In this document: in pieces, positions 6,940 to 18,244 of the stretch | How positions within the stretch are numbered: the first letter of the stretch is position 1 | Layout of the letters: each line of letters starts with the position of its first letter | NCBI GenBank assembly: GCA_020199995.1 | Contig: JAIVJM010000047.1 | Coordinates: 1-35,325 of the forward strand | Reading direction: 5' to 3' | Source: Acidobacteriota bacterium | Lineage (GTDB): Bacteria > Acidobacteriota > Blastocatellia > Pyrinomonadales > Pyrinomonadaceae | DNA: 35,325 bases | Position numbers and translations under genes: made by a program | The notes under the pieces: model-generated | The model's input: only the letters and a program-made list of their open reading frames with translations | Database searches by the model: none | What the model was told of the DNA's origin: nothing

Positions 6940-8388
6940 ATGTCGAGCGAAGCGGGAAAATCGGAAGTCGAAGAGGTGGAGAAGCGCGCGGCGGTGGCGG
7001 CGGTCCTGCCTCTGGTCGCCATCGTGGGGCGACCGAATGTGGGCAAGTCCACGCTCTTTAACCGGCTCGTGGGCGAGCGGCGCTCAATCGTCGGCGACGA
7101 GCCGGGGATTACGCGTGACCGCATCTACGGCGAGACGGAGTGGATGGGGCGGCGCATCTCGGTTGTGGACACGGGCGGCATCGTGCCGGACGAGACCGCG
7201 GTCATCCCGGCGAACATTTTGAAGCAGGCCGACTTCGCCATCAACGAGGCGTTCGCGCTCGTCTGGGTCGTGGACGCGCGCGCCGGCCTGACGCCGCTCG
7301 ACGAAGAGCTGGCGACGCACCTGCGGACGACGGGCAAGACCATCCTCATCGCCGCGAACAAGACCGACGCGACGAAGTTTGAGGCGCACGCGGGCGAGTT
7401 TTACCGCTTCGGCTTCGCGGAGGTCATCCCGATCTCGGCTGAGCAGGGCGACGGCGTGGCGGAATTGCTCGACGCTGTGGTCGAGCGTCTGCCGTCGAAT
7501 GCGGAGGACGCCGCGGGCGTGGACGCCGAAGGCGAAGAGTCCGCGGAACCCAGAGAGCTGCGCCTCGCCATCGTCGGGCGACCGAACGTCGGGAAGTCTT
7601 CGCTTTTGAATAAGCTGCTCGGCGCTGAGCGCGTCATCGTCTCGCCCGTGGCCGGGACGACGCGCGACGCGGTGGATACGCTGCTCGAACACGAGGGGCA
7701 CAAGTTCCGCTTGATTGATACGGCGGGCATCCGCCGCAAGGGCAAGACCGAGGAGATGGCCGAGAAGCTCTCGGTGTTGATGGCCCGCCGGAGTCTCGAG
7801 CGCGCGGACGTGGCGGTCGTCGTGATTGACGCCGTCGAGGGCGTGACGGCGCTCGACGCGCACATCGCGGGCTACGCGGTTGATGCCGGGTGCTCGATCA
7901 TCATCGCCGTCAACAAGTGGGACGCGATTGGCGAGAAAGAGACGAACACCGCCAACGAGTTCGAGCGCGAGCTGCGTCACAAGATGAAGTTCCTCGAATG
8001 GGCTCCACTCGTGACCATCTCGGCGCTCACGGGGCAGAGGATAGAGCGAATACTGTCGCTCGCGCTGCACGCCAACGAGTCGCGGAACCTGCGTATCCCG
8101 ACCTCGCAGCTCAACGCCTTCTTCGAGCGCGCGGTCGCGGCCCCGCGCGCGCCGACCGCGCCCGCGCCGGTCAAGGGCGGGCAGTCGCGCCTCCACGTTC
8201 AGTACGTCACGCAGGTGGGCGTGCGCCCGCCGCGCTTTGTCGTCTTTACGGCGGGCGGCAAGTCTTCGGGAATACACTTCTCCTACGAGCGATACTTGCA
8301 GAACCGCCTGCGCGAGGAGTTCGACTTCTTCGCCACCCCTTTGCGCATTACCGAGCGACACAAGAGCAAGAAAGAGCGGCTGAAGTAG
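6940..8388 (+). CDS. der: ribosome-assembly GTPase Der (EngA)
   Basis: Der is an essential tandem-domain GTPase that helps 50S subunit maturation. Both G domains are complete. The first has GRPNVGKSTLFNRL, GITRD, DTGG and NKTD. The second has GRPNVGKSSLLNKL, GTTRD, DTAGI and NKWD. A C-terminal KH-like domain follows, ending in RFVVFTAGG and FFATPLRITERHKSKKERLK. From ATG 6940 the protein is 482 residues, normal for Der plus a short extra N-terminus. The frame is open back to 6862, but that extension (MGAFCRESKIF) is not family-like. The region between the divergent yraN and der (6700-6939) should hold their promoters; I see only weak candidates. A 33-codon ORF and a histidine kinase follow closely on the same strand. 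Confidence 0.95.
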   Translation: MSSEAGKSEVEEVEKRAAVAAVLPLVAIVGRPNVGKSTLFNRLVGERRSIVGDEPGITRDRIYGETEWMGRRISVVDTGGIVPDETAVIPANILKQADFAINEAFALVWVVDARAGLTPLDEELATHLRTTGKTILIAANKTDATKFEAHAGEFYRFGFAEVIPISAEQGDGVAELLDAVVERLPSNAEDAAGVDAEGEESAEPRELRLAIVGRPNVGKSSLLNKLLGAERVIVSPVAGTTRDAVDTLLEHEGHKFRLIDTAGIRRKGKTEEMAEKLSVLMARRSLERADVAVVVIDAVEGVTALDAHIAGYAVDAGCSIIIAVNKWDAIGEKETNTANEFERELRHKMKFLEWAPLVTISALTGQRIERILSLALHANESRNLRIPTSQLNAFFERAVAAPRAPTAPAPVKGGQSRLHVQYVTQVGVRPPRFVVFTAGGKSSGIHFSYERYLQNRLREEFDFFATPLRITERHKSKKERLK

Positions 8389-8406
8389 CCTTCGGAGGTC
8401 GGAGCG

Positions 8407-8508
8407 ATGGAGATGGAGGCGCGCTTGAGCGCAGCGGCCCAGATCGTCATCGGCACATACTTCCTCCGCACCGCCTACATTTACAACTGGAAGCTCAAGA
8501 GACGTTAA
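8407..8508 (+). CDS. 33-residue candidate small protein
   Basis: ATG 8407 follows GGAGGTCGGAGCG (GGAGGT at 8394-8399), a good Shine-Dalgarno sequence, and lies 18 nt after the der stop. The product begins MEMEARLSAAAQ and continues with a hydrophobic middle (IVIGTYFLRTAYIY) and a basic end (NWKLKRR), compatible with a membrane-associated peptide. The stop at 8506-8508 is followed 14 nt later by the histidine kinase ATG. No family is recognised. Its position, ribosome binding site and tidy spacing in an apparent operon support it; its shortness is the main doubt. Confidence 0.5.
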   Translation: MEMEARLSAAAQIVIGTYFLRTAYIYNWKLKRR

Positions 8509-8521
8509 GGCAGGAGCGTTG

Positions 8522-11500
8522 ATGGCAACTCCCGACACCTCGGACTTCCGAAAGCTCTTCGAGCGCGTGAGCGACGCGGCAGTCGTCATAGACACCGCGA
8601 GCGGTCTCGTGCTGGCCTCGAACCTCGCTTTCTCCGCGCTCAGCGCGCGGCCCTCCATGGCCCTCGTCGGCGCGGCAGCGAGCTCTCTTCTACTGGAGGA
8701 CGACGAAGCGGGCGGAGAGCTGGCGGGTGGGAACGCGACCCTTACGGTGGGAAGCGGGCAGGGGAGCGTGCGCGTGCAACTCGAAAGCTTCGCGTGCTTC
8801 TGGGAGGGCGAGCGCGCGCGCCTGTGCATCGTGAGCCCGGCGCGCTCGGCGCTCGACGCGGGGCGCGGGGCGCAGGAGGCCGACCGATTGCACGCGCTGC
8901 TCGACTACCTGCACGAGGCGACCGAGCAGTTGGAGATCGTCAATCGCGTCGTCGCCGCCGTCAATTCGAGCCGCACCTTCGAGGAGGTCTTCAGCCTCGC
9001 CTGCGAGCAGATTCGCTCGCTCGTCCCCTTCGACCGTGCCTCCATCGCCCTCTGCGAAGAGGACGGCGAGAGCCTCCGCGTCTTCGCGCTGTCGGGCGAG
9101 CAGACGGGCTCGCTCGCCGTCGGGGCGAAGGGCAGGCTGCGCGGCTCGGTCACGGAGAAGGCGCTCGAAGACGGAGTGATGGTCGTCATCCCGGAGCTTC
9201 AGGCCGAGACGGGCTTTAACGTCTACGACGACTTGCGGAGCGAGGGTTTTCACTCGGCGGTGTGCGTGCCGATGTTCTCGACGCACCGCGCGGTCGGGAG
9301 CCTGAACCTGACGAGCCGCCAGCCGGACGCCTACCAGCGCCGCCACCGGCTCGCGCTCGAACGCCTCGCGCCGCCGCTCGCGATTGCGATTGAGAAGGTG
9401 ATGCTGTTGGAGCAGTCCGAGCGGCGCTCGCGCGAGATGGAGGAGGCGGCGCGGCGCGAGGAGCTTTCGGGGCGCATCGGTCGGACGCTGGCGAGCACGC
9501 TCGACGCCTCCTCCGTGCTGCGCGAGACGGTCGAGACGCTGGGCCGAGCGCTCGAAGTCGAACGCTGCCTCATCGTGCTCTACGGCAGGGAGGGGGGCGG
9601 CGCGGTCGTCAACTACGAGTACCGCGCGCGCGCGGACGTCCTCAGCCTGCGCGACTTCTCGTGCGAGCCGCTGCACACGAGCCGCTACACGCAGCGCGTG
9701 ATCGAAGCCGAAGAGGCCGTCCAGATCAGCAACATTGGCGAGGTCGAGCGCGACGAATTGATCGAGTTGTACGAGCAGCTCAAGGTCTGCTCAGTGCTCT
9801 CGGCCTCCGTCCACGACGGCGGCCAGCATGTCGGGCTGCTTGAGCTGCACGACTGCTACCGCCCGCGCGTGTGGACGGACGAGGAGCGGAAACTCGTCTG
9901 CACCGTGGCGGCGCAGGTCTCGGTCGCGCTCACCAACGCGCAGCTCTACGAGGCGAGCCGCGAGCGCAACGAAGAGCTGCGCGGGCTCTATGAAATCTCG
10001 CGCTCCTTCTCGACGCTCTCCGGCACCGACGAGCTGGGCGCGCGCCTCTCTCGCTCCATTGCCAAGCTGGTCGGCGGGACGATGTGCCTCATCGCCACCT
10101 TCGACCGACGGACGAACACCGTGCGCGCCGAAGCGCCCGGCCACAACACGCCGCCCGACCTCATCCGCGAGTTCAGGTTCAGGCTCGAAAAGGGGGAAGA
10201 GCACTCGCCGGTTTACCAGACCGGCGAATCGTTCCTCTCGAACGATCCCGCCGAAGATGCACAGCTCGACCGCGCCTTCGTCGAGCGCTGGGGGCTCCGT
10301 TCGGTCCTGAGCGTCCCGATGAGGATCAAGAAGGAGCTCATCGGCTTTATCTACGTCGCGAACCGCGCGGGCGGCTTCAGCGTGCGCGAGCTGCGGCTGC
10401 TGGAAATCTTCGCCGCGCAGGCCGCCGAAACCATCGTCAACGCGCGGCTCTTCCTGACCATTCAGGCGCAGGCCGAGCGCGAGGCCGTCGTCAACCGCCT
10501 GCTCCTCTCTTTGCAGCGCAGCGGCGAGCCGCGCGAGAAAGTGCACGCCGTCATCGAGCGCATCGGCGAAGTGCTGGAACTCGACCGCTGCATCGCCGTC
10601 CTTTTCGCCGACGACGAACACGAGGACTATTACGGCGAGTGGTGCGCTGAGGGCGTCGAGGCCGTCACGGACTGGCTCGACGTCCGCGAACGCTCGCCCA
10701 TCCGCTACGCGCTGCGCACGGCGCGCCGCCCGCTCTTCGCCTCGGACGTGCGGCAGCACCCGCTCGCCGCCTCTCTCGGCGACCTCATCGAGCGCACGAA
10801 ACTCAAAAGCATGATGGTCGTGCCGATCATGCATCAGGGGCGCGTCATCGGCTCTTTGAGCGCGCACCAGACGCGCGCCGCACGACAGTGGGCCGAAGAC
10901 GACATAGACCTCCTCGCCGCCGTCGCCACGCACGTCGGCGCGACTTTAGAGAACGCGCGGCTCATCAGCGAGCTGCGCGAGGCCAGCCGCCTCAAGGACC
11001 AGTTCCTCGCCACGCTCTCGCACGAGCTGCGCACGCCGCTGACGGCCATTACCGGATGGGTCGAGCTTTTGAGCGAGAGCGAGGCGCTCAAAGATAACGC
11101 CGACCTCGCCGACGGCATCAACGCCATCAGCGCCTCGGCCACCTCGCTCACGCAGCTCATCTCAGACCTCCTCGACCTCTCGCGCATCCAGCGCGGCGTG
11201 CTCAGGCTCGAACGCTATTTCTTCGACGTCAACCAGATCGTCCAGAGCGCCGCGCGCAACGTCCGTCAAGCGGCGCTCGCCCGTCGCCTCGACCTGCGTC
11301 TGGAGCTGGCCGACGACATGCCGCCGACCATCGCCGACGCGCAGCGCATCCAGCAGGTGCTCTGGAACCTCCTCACCAACGCCATCAAATTCACTCCCGC
11401 GGGCGGGCAGGTGACGGTCCGCACGCGGCTCCTCGACGAAGGCTTGAAACTCGGCGAAGCGGCGGAAGACGGGAGCCGCATCCGCCGCATCGAGATCGAG

Positions 11501-11794
11501 GTCGAAGACACGGGCCAAGGCATCCCCGCCGATTTCATGCCCTTCCTCTGGGATCGCTTCCGGCAGGCCGACAGCTCGGCCACGCGCCGGCACGGCGGAC
11601 TCGGCATCGGCCTCGCGCTCGTCAAAGAACTGGTCGAGGCGCACGGCGGGCAGGTCGAAGCCCACAGCGAAGGCCGCGGCGCGCGCTTCACCGTCCGCCT
11701 CCCCGTCATTGATGTCGAGGAGTGGCAGGGTCACGAGCCCCGCTTCGGGACTTCGGGCGGCAGCAGGGATGCCGAACCCGATGAGTTAAATTAA
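8522..11794 (+). CDS. sensor histidine kinase with PAS and four GAF domains
   Basis: A 1090-residue sensor kinase started at ATG 8522 with AGGAG at 8512-8516. The order is a PAS-like N-terminus (about 6-115), a short helix, and four GAF-type modules (roughly 145-300, 325-480, 490-650 and 665-825). Then come a HisKA domain with FLATLSHELRTPLTAITGW (phosphoacceptor His834, codon 11021-11023) and a HATPase_c domain. The latter shows the N box LWNLLTNAIKFTP, a G1 box VEDTGQGIP and a GGLGIGLALVKELVEAHGG segment. There are no transmembrane segments, so it should sense a cytosolic signal such as a small ligand, redox state or cyclic nucleotide. No receiver domain is present and no response regulator gene is nearby, so its partner is unknown. 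Being next to der and tgt gives no clue to the stimulus. Confidence 0.92.
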   Translation: MATPDTSDFRKLFERVSDAAVVIDTASGLVLASNLAFSALSARPSMALVGAAASSLLLEDDEAGGELAGGNATLTVGSGQGSVRVQLESFACFWEGERARLCIVSPARSALDAGRGAQEADRLHALLDYLHEATEQLEIVNRVVAAVNSSRTFEEVFSLACEQIRSLVPFDRASIALCEEDGESLRVFALSGEQTGSLAVGAKGRLRGSVTEKALEDGVMVVIPELQAETGFNVYDDLRSEGFHSAVCVPMFSTHRAVGSLNLTSRQPDAYQRRHRLALERLAPPLAIAIEKVMLLEQSERRSREMEEAARREELSGRIGRTLASTLDASSVLRETVETLGRALEVERCLIVLYGREGGGAVVNYEYRARADVLSLRDFSCEPLHTSRYTQRVIEAEEAVQISNIGEVERDELIELYEQLKVCSVLSASVHDGGQHVGLLELHDCYRPRVWTDEERKLVCTVAAQVSVALTNAQLYEASRERNEELRGLYEISRSFSTLSGTDELGARLSRSIAKLVGGTMCLIATFDRRTNTVRAEAPGHNTPPDLIREFRFRLEKGEEHSPVYQTGESFLSNDPAEDAQLDRAFVERWGLRSVLSVPMRIKKELIGFIYVANRAGGFSVRELRLLEIFAAQAAETIVNARLFLTIQAQAEREAVVNRLLLSLQRSGEPREKVHAVIERIGEVLELDRCIAVLFADDEHEDYYGEWCAEGVEAVTDWLDVRERSPIRYALRTARRPLFASDVRQHPLAASLGDLIERTKLKSMMVVPIMHQGRVIGSLSAHQTRAARQWAEDDIDLLAAVATHVGATLENARLISELREASRLKDQFLATLSHELRTPLTAITGWVELLSESEALKDNADLADGINAISASATSLTQLISDLLDLSRIQRGVLRLERYFFDVNQIVQSAARNVRQAALARRLDLRLELADDMPPTIADAQRIQQVLWNLLTNAIKFTPAGGQVTVRTRLLDEGLKLGEAAEDGSRIRRIEIEVEDTGQGIPADFMPFLWDRFRQADSSATRRHGGLGIGLALVKELVEAHGGQVEAHSEGRGARFTVRLPVIDVEEWQGHEPRFGTSGGSRDAEPDELN

Positions 11795-11797
11795 AAT
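11792..11797 (+). promoter_or_regulatory. possible -10 box (TAAAAT) just upstream of tgt
   Basis: TAAAAT overlaps the histidine kinase stop codon and ends seven bases before the tgt ATG, so a transcript started here would be almost leaderless. The tgt start has no Shine-Dalgarno sequence (CACCTCC precedes it), which fits leaderless initiation. No -35 is visible 16-18 nt upstream, so this is tentative. Confidence 0.3.
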
Positions 11798-11804
11798 CAC
11801 CTCC

Positions 11805-13046
<1,242 letters not shown>

Positions 13047-13225
13047 GCCACGTCCCACGTTTGGCGCGCAGTCTCTCATCTCGAAGAATCTGTTTTCGGT
13101 TGAACCTGCGAAGCGCGTTTGCAGTGGGAGAGGCGTGCTCGCAAAGGCATCCTCGAGATTTCACGCTCGGCGGTCGGCGGGTTGCAGGCGGAAGAAGAGA
13201 AGGGAGCTTGAAAAAGCTTTGAGCC

Positions 13226-13286
13226 GTTAGCTCTCAGCCTTTAGCCAAAGATGCAGAGAGCTGACAGCTAACCGCTAGCAGCTAAC
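13226..13286. repeat. word-palindrome upstream of secD
   Basis: GTTAGCTCTCAG (13226-13237) pairs with CTGACAGCTAAC (13261-13272) at 11 of 12 positions. Extra copies of the word TTAGC/GCTAA lie at 13241-13245 and 13275-13285. It ends about ten bases before the secD ATG, leaving no room for a normal ribosome binding site. Confidence 0.65.
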
Positions 13287-13296
13287 ATCTATTCGT

Positions 13297-15000
<1,704 letters not shown>

Positions 15001-15003
15001 AAG

Positions 15004-15068
15004 TCGGGACGGGTGACAAGTGACAAGATTGAAACTTGTCCTGACCTGTCACCCATCACTCGTCACCG
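15004..15068. repeat. word-palindrome between secD and secF
   Basis: GGGTGACAAGTGACAAG (15011-15027) faces CTTGTC (15035-15040) and CCTGTCACCC (15045-15054), followed by a further complementary word CTCGTCACC (15059-15067). The arms are built from the word GTGACAAGT, different from that used before secD. It ends about 15 nt before the secF ATG. Confidence 0.65.
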
Positions 15069-15083
15069 GTTACGGACTTAATT

Positions 15084-15916
15084 ATGATTCGCATTTTTGA
15101 AGAGATACATGTTGACTGGCTCAGCAAACGGCGCATCCTCGTCGGGCTGTCGATCTTTCTGATGCTGGCGGGGCTGGCGTCCGCCATCGGGCGCGAACTG
15201 GTGCCCGGCGGCACTGGCGCTTTCAACCTCGGCGTAGACTTCAGGTGCTGATTAAAGTGGCGCGGCAGGGCAGCGAAGAAGAGGCACAGACGCAGGCGCA
15301 GGTTGATATCGGCCAGACCAAGGTCAAGGAGACCCTCTCCGCTTTCGGTCAGGGTGGGAAGCTGTCGGAAGGGGCCGACTGGGAGATCGCCGGGACGGAC
15401 GCCGTGGGGGCCGTGGCCGGCAACCAGTTGCGCAATCAGGCCGTGACGGTCACGCTTCTGGCGCTCGTCGGCATCCTCCTCTACATCGCCTTCCGCTTCG
15501 AGTGGACGTACGGAGCGGCGGCGGTCATCACCGTCTTCCACGACGTGCTTGTGACGCTCGGCTTCTTCTCGATCTTCCAGTGGGAAGTGAACCTGACGGT
15601 CGTCGCCGCGCTGCTCACGCTGGTCGGCTTCTCCGTCAATGACACCATCGTGACCTTCGACCGCGTCCGCGAGAACCTCCGCCTCCACCGCCGCACCTCG
15701 CTCTACGACATCACGAACGAGGCCATCAACCAGACGCTCTCGCGCACCGTCATCACCTCGGGGTTGGTCTTCCTCTCGGTCGTCGCGATGGTCATCTTCG
15801 GCGGAGAAGTGCTCCGCCCGTTCTCGCTCGCGCTCGTCATCGGCATTGTCATGGGGACGTACTCTACAATCGCCATCTCGAACCCGATCATGGTCTGGTG
15901 GCAGCAGCGCCTGTAG
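15084..15916 (+). pseudogene. secF: protein translocase subunit SecF, frame-broken after residue 53
   Basis: ATG 15084 opens MIRIFEEIHVDWLSKRRILV, a first membrane segment and NLGVDFR, which in SecF is followed by GGT and a beta-rich segment. Instead the frame ends in a TGA at 15249-15251. The protein resumes in another frame from about 15245 (VLIKVARQGSEEEAQ) and runs without interruption to 15916. That part includes the SecF motif GFSVNDTIVTFDRVRE and the last five membrane segments. By memory of the family about 30 residues and the frame are missing at 15241-15245. The fragment from 15245 alone would lack the first membrane segment. SecF is normally required for efficient export and secD is intact, so either this is a real lesion (tolerated or compensated elsewhere) or a sequence error. 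Confidence 0.85.
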
Positions 15917-16026
15917 ATGGCGCGTGCGCGACGTGTATACGGCGGCGTGACGGGAGCGTTGAATCGGGGCCGGACGGTATCTTTTTCACCCCTCGCCATT
16001 CAACGCCGATTCCCTTATTTTTGCGC

Positions 16027-16056
16027 TTGACTTCACGACGGCTGGCGACATAGACT
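16027..16056 (+). promoter_or_regulatory. possible promoter in the 477-nt secF-tonB gap
   Basis: TTGACT (16027-16032), 18 nt, TAGACT (16051-16056). It is a moderate sigma70 match and the only one I find in 15917-16393 pointing at tonB, but it lies about 340 nt from the gene. The gap also holds small hairpins: CGTTGAAT with ATTCAACG around 15957-16004, and CGTCTC with GAGACG around 16097-16120. No gene is evident in it. Confidence 0.3.
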
Positions 16057-16393
16057 GAGCGCGTTGCTGGCCAATCGAATATTTTACAGACGCGCCCGTC
16101 TCGCCTCGTTGTGTGAGACGGACGTTTGAACGTGAGCGTTTGTGTCCGGAGCGGCTGGCAGGCCGAATCATTCCCTGTTTGGCAAGCGTAAGGTAGCACA
16201 GCGGCGCGTTCGGCAGCGCTTGGTTGACGCTCTGCCGCCCCCCAATCCCTTAAGGCGAAAAAGAGAATCAGCAGACGGGCGTTTTTGATTGAAAACGTTT
16301 TGGAATCACAACTCTTTTTATCGAGTCCCTGTGATTTGATCTCTTACCACAACCCCTGATCCACCCGGCACCGGAAGAGGGAGGTTAAGCGAC

Positions 16394-17215
16394 ATGTTCG
16401 ACAATCTGGTTGAGTCCGGCTCTCACAAAGACGACCTCGCGAGAAAAAGCTCGTTTCTTTTCGGCACCCTGATCGTGTACCTCGTACTCGGGACGATCAT
16501 TGTCGTCGGCGGCATCCTGCTGGCCGATGCCACCATTAAAGACCCCAGCCTTGAGTTGCTGACGCTGGTGGCTCCGGTCCCGGTGACGGCGCAGGCGGAA
16601 CCGCCCAAGCCGAATGAGCCGAAGCCCGCGGCGAACAAAGAGCCGACAGTAGCGATGAGGCAGGAAATCTCCGTCGTCGCCCCGGTCGTCAAGAGCAACG
16701 AGGTCGCCAAAGAGACGACCAAAGAGGTCTCGCGCGCCAAGTCAATCGGCGTCGTGGTGGGCGATAGGGATGTCGGCGACGTGAATCAGGTGACCGCGAC
16801 CGGCCCGGTCGGGGTGATCGGCGGCGGCGGCGGCGGCGGCACGCCCGGCCCCGCGGCCCCAATCGTGGCGAGCGACGATCCGCCTCCGCCTCCTCCTCCG
16901 AAGCCGACGCCTCCGCCTCCGCCGAAACGCACGGCCCCCGTCTCGGGCGGCGTCTTGAACGGCAAGGCGATCAGCAAGCCTCAGCCGCCCTATCCGGCGA
17001 TTGCCCGCACGGCCCGCGCTTCCGGTCAGGTGACCGTGCAGATCACTGTAGACGAGGGCGGACGCGTGATTTCGGCGAGCGCGGTGAGCGGACACCCGCT
17101 GCTCCGGCAGTCCGCCGAGTCGGCGGCGCGGCAGGCGCGCTTCTCGCCGACGTTGCTTTCGGGGCAGCCGGTGAAAGTGACGGGCGTCATCACTTACAAC
17201 TTCGTGCTTCAATAA
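16394..17215 (+). CDS. tonB: energy transducer TonB
   Basis: A 273-residue TonB-type protein from ATG 16394 with AGGGAGG at 16378-16384. It links the ExbB/ExbD proton channel encoded just downstream to outer-membrane transport. Residues 20-44 are the inner-membrane anchor, 66-80 and 163-177 are Pro-rich stretches that would span the periplasm, and 143-149 is a run of seven Gly. Residues 182-273 are the TonB C-terminal domain (YPAIARTARASGQVTVQITV ... GHPLLRQSAESAARQARFSP). This last domain is about 58% identical, ungapped over 92 residues, to the end of the VWA protein at 27038-28906. First gene of tonB-exbB-exbD-exbD-TPR. Confidence 0.93.
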   Translation: MFDNLVESGSHKDDLARKSSFLFGTLIVYLVLGTIIVVGGILLADATIKDPSLELLTLVAPVPVTAQAEPPKPNEPKPAANKEPTVAMRQEISVVAPVVKSNEVAKETTKEVSRAKSIGVVVGDRDVGDVNQVTATGPVGVIGGGGGGGTPGPAAPIVASDDPPPPPPPKPTPPPPPKRTAPVSGGVLNGKAISKPQPPYPAIARTARASGQVTVQITVDEGGRVISASAVSGHPLLRQSAESAARQARFSPTLLSGQPVKVTGVITYNFVLQ

Positions 17216-17233
17216 ACCGGGCGCGGGGCCGAG

Positions 17234-17287
17234 ACCTTTCAAGAGTGCCGTGCGGCCCGTCAAGCGGGGCGGCACTCTCTGAAAGGT
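17234..17287 (+). other. strong stem-loop between tonB and exbB
   Basis: ACCTTTCAAGAGTGCCG (17234-17250) pairs with CGGCACTCTCTGAAAGGT (17270-17287) with a single bulge, and GCCCG/CGGGG pair inside the loop. No T-tract follows, so it is not a standard terminator. In an operon mRNA it could stabilise the tonB 3' end or allow differential expression of tonB and exbB. Confidence 0.6.
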
Positions 17288-17352
17288 CGCACGCGCCGCT
17301 TCATCGAGCGCCCTCGCTATTTGCAACAGAAAAATCTTGGAGGATTCCTACC

Positions 17353-18129
17353 GTGACCATTCTAACGAGCATTCTCGGAGCCAAGGCCTTCGGCTTCTTT
17401 GTGTTCCTGTTTCAGGAGGCGGCGAAAGGTGATGAGCCCACCATGCAGGAAGCCTTCACCATCTCCGAGATGGTGAAGAACTTGGGGTGGGTGGCGCTCA
17501 CCGTCATCATCATCCTGCTCATCATGTCCATGTACTCGATTGCGATCATGGTCGAGCGCTACCTGACCTACACGGCGGCCAAGAAGCAGTCGCGTGAGTT
17601 CGCCCCGCGCGTCGCGCAGGCTTTGAAGAACGACCGCATCGAAGAAGCCATCAACATCAGCGACAAGCACAAGAAGTCGCACCTCGCGATGGTCGTCAAC
17701 GCCGGCCTCCAGGAGTTCCGCGCGCACGACGCCTCGTCGGACATCTCGGGCGACGAGATCGAGTCCTCGAAGCGTGCTCTCCAGCGCGCCATTGCCATCA
17801 AGTCGGCTGAGTTCAAGCGCGGCCTCTCGGGGCTCGCCACCATCGGCTCGACCGCCCCGTTCGTCGGACTGTTCGGCACGGTGTTTGGCATCATCAACGC
17901 CTTCACCGGTATGAAGAGCGCCGAGAGCGCCGGCATCGGCGCGGTCGCGGGCGGTATCGCCGAGGCGCTTTTGACGACGGCGCTCGGGTTGGCCGTGGCC
18001 GTGCCCGCCGTGTGGCTCTTCAACTACTTCACGGGCAAGGTTGATGGCTTCATCGTCGAGATGGACAACTCGGCCTCCGAGCTGATCGACTACTTCCTGA
18101 AGAACCGCACGCGGCAGCTCAAGTCGTAA
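17353..18129 (+). CDS. exbB: MotA/TolQ/ExbB proton channel family protein
   Basis: A 258-residue polytopic inner-membrane protein, the pentameric stator of the ExbB-ExbD proton channel that energises TonB. GTG 17353 is chosen because GGAGGA (17339-17344) precedes it; the open frame further upstream overlaps the stem-loop and is not family-like. Membrane segments lie near residues 40-62 (VALTVIIILLIMSMYSIAIM) and in the two family-conserved helices: GLATIGSTAPFVGLFGTVFGI then INAF, and GGIAEALLTTALGLAVAVPA. The latter two are the ExbB/TolQ hallmark. An N-terminal hydrophobic stretch (ILGAKAFGFFVFLFQ) is additional. exbD follows after 115 nt. Confidence 0.93.
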   Translation: MTILTSILGAKAFGFFVFLFQEAAKGDEPTMQEAFTISEMVKNLGWVALTVIIILLIMSMYSIAIMVERYLTYTAAKKQSREFAPRVAQALKNDRIEEAINISDKHKKSHLAMVVNAGLQEFRAHDASSDISGDEIESSKRALQRAIAIKSAEFKRGLSGLATIGSTAPFVGLFGTVFGIINAFTGMKSAESAGIGAVAGGIAEALLTTALGLAVAVPAVWLFNYFTGKVDGFIVEMDNSASELIDYFLKNRTRQLKS

Positions 18130-18244
18130 GGGTCTTTTGACGCGAGGCGCGCCGCGCCCCGTGCAGCCCGCGCCCAAATTGGGCCGGGGACGGCGGGGGC
18201 AGGCGCGCGAGTGCCCGCGAGGGCGGTTTTAAGGCGTCACGCCG

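Noticed and set aside
7084-8829. 581-codon minus-strand open frame opposite der
   Set aside because: Same reasoning: der is unmistakable on the plus strand and the antisense product is Arg/His/Leu-rich without domains.
15236-15252. Programmed frameshift as an explanation for secF
   Set aside because: No slippery heptamer is seen and conserved residues between the two parts are missing, so a frameshift alone would not restore SecF.
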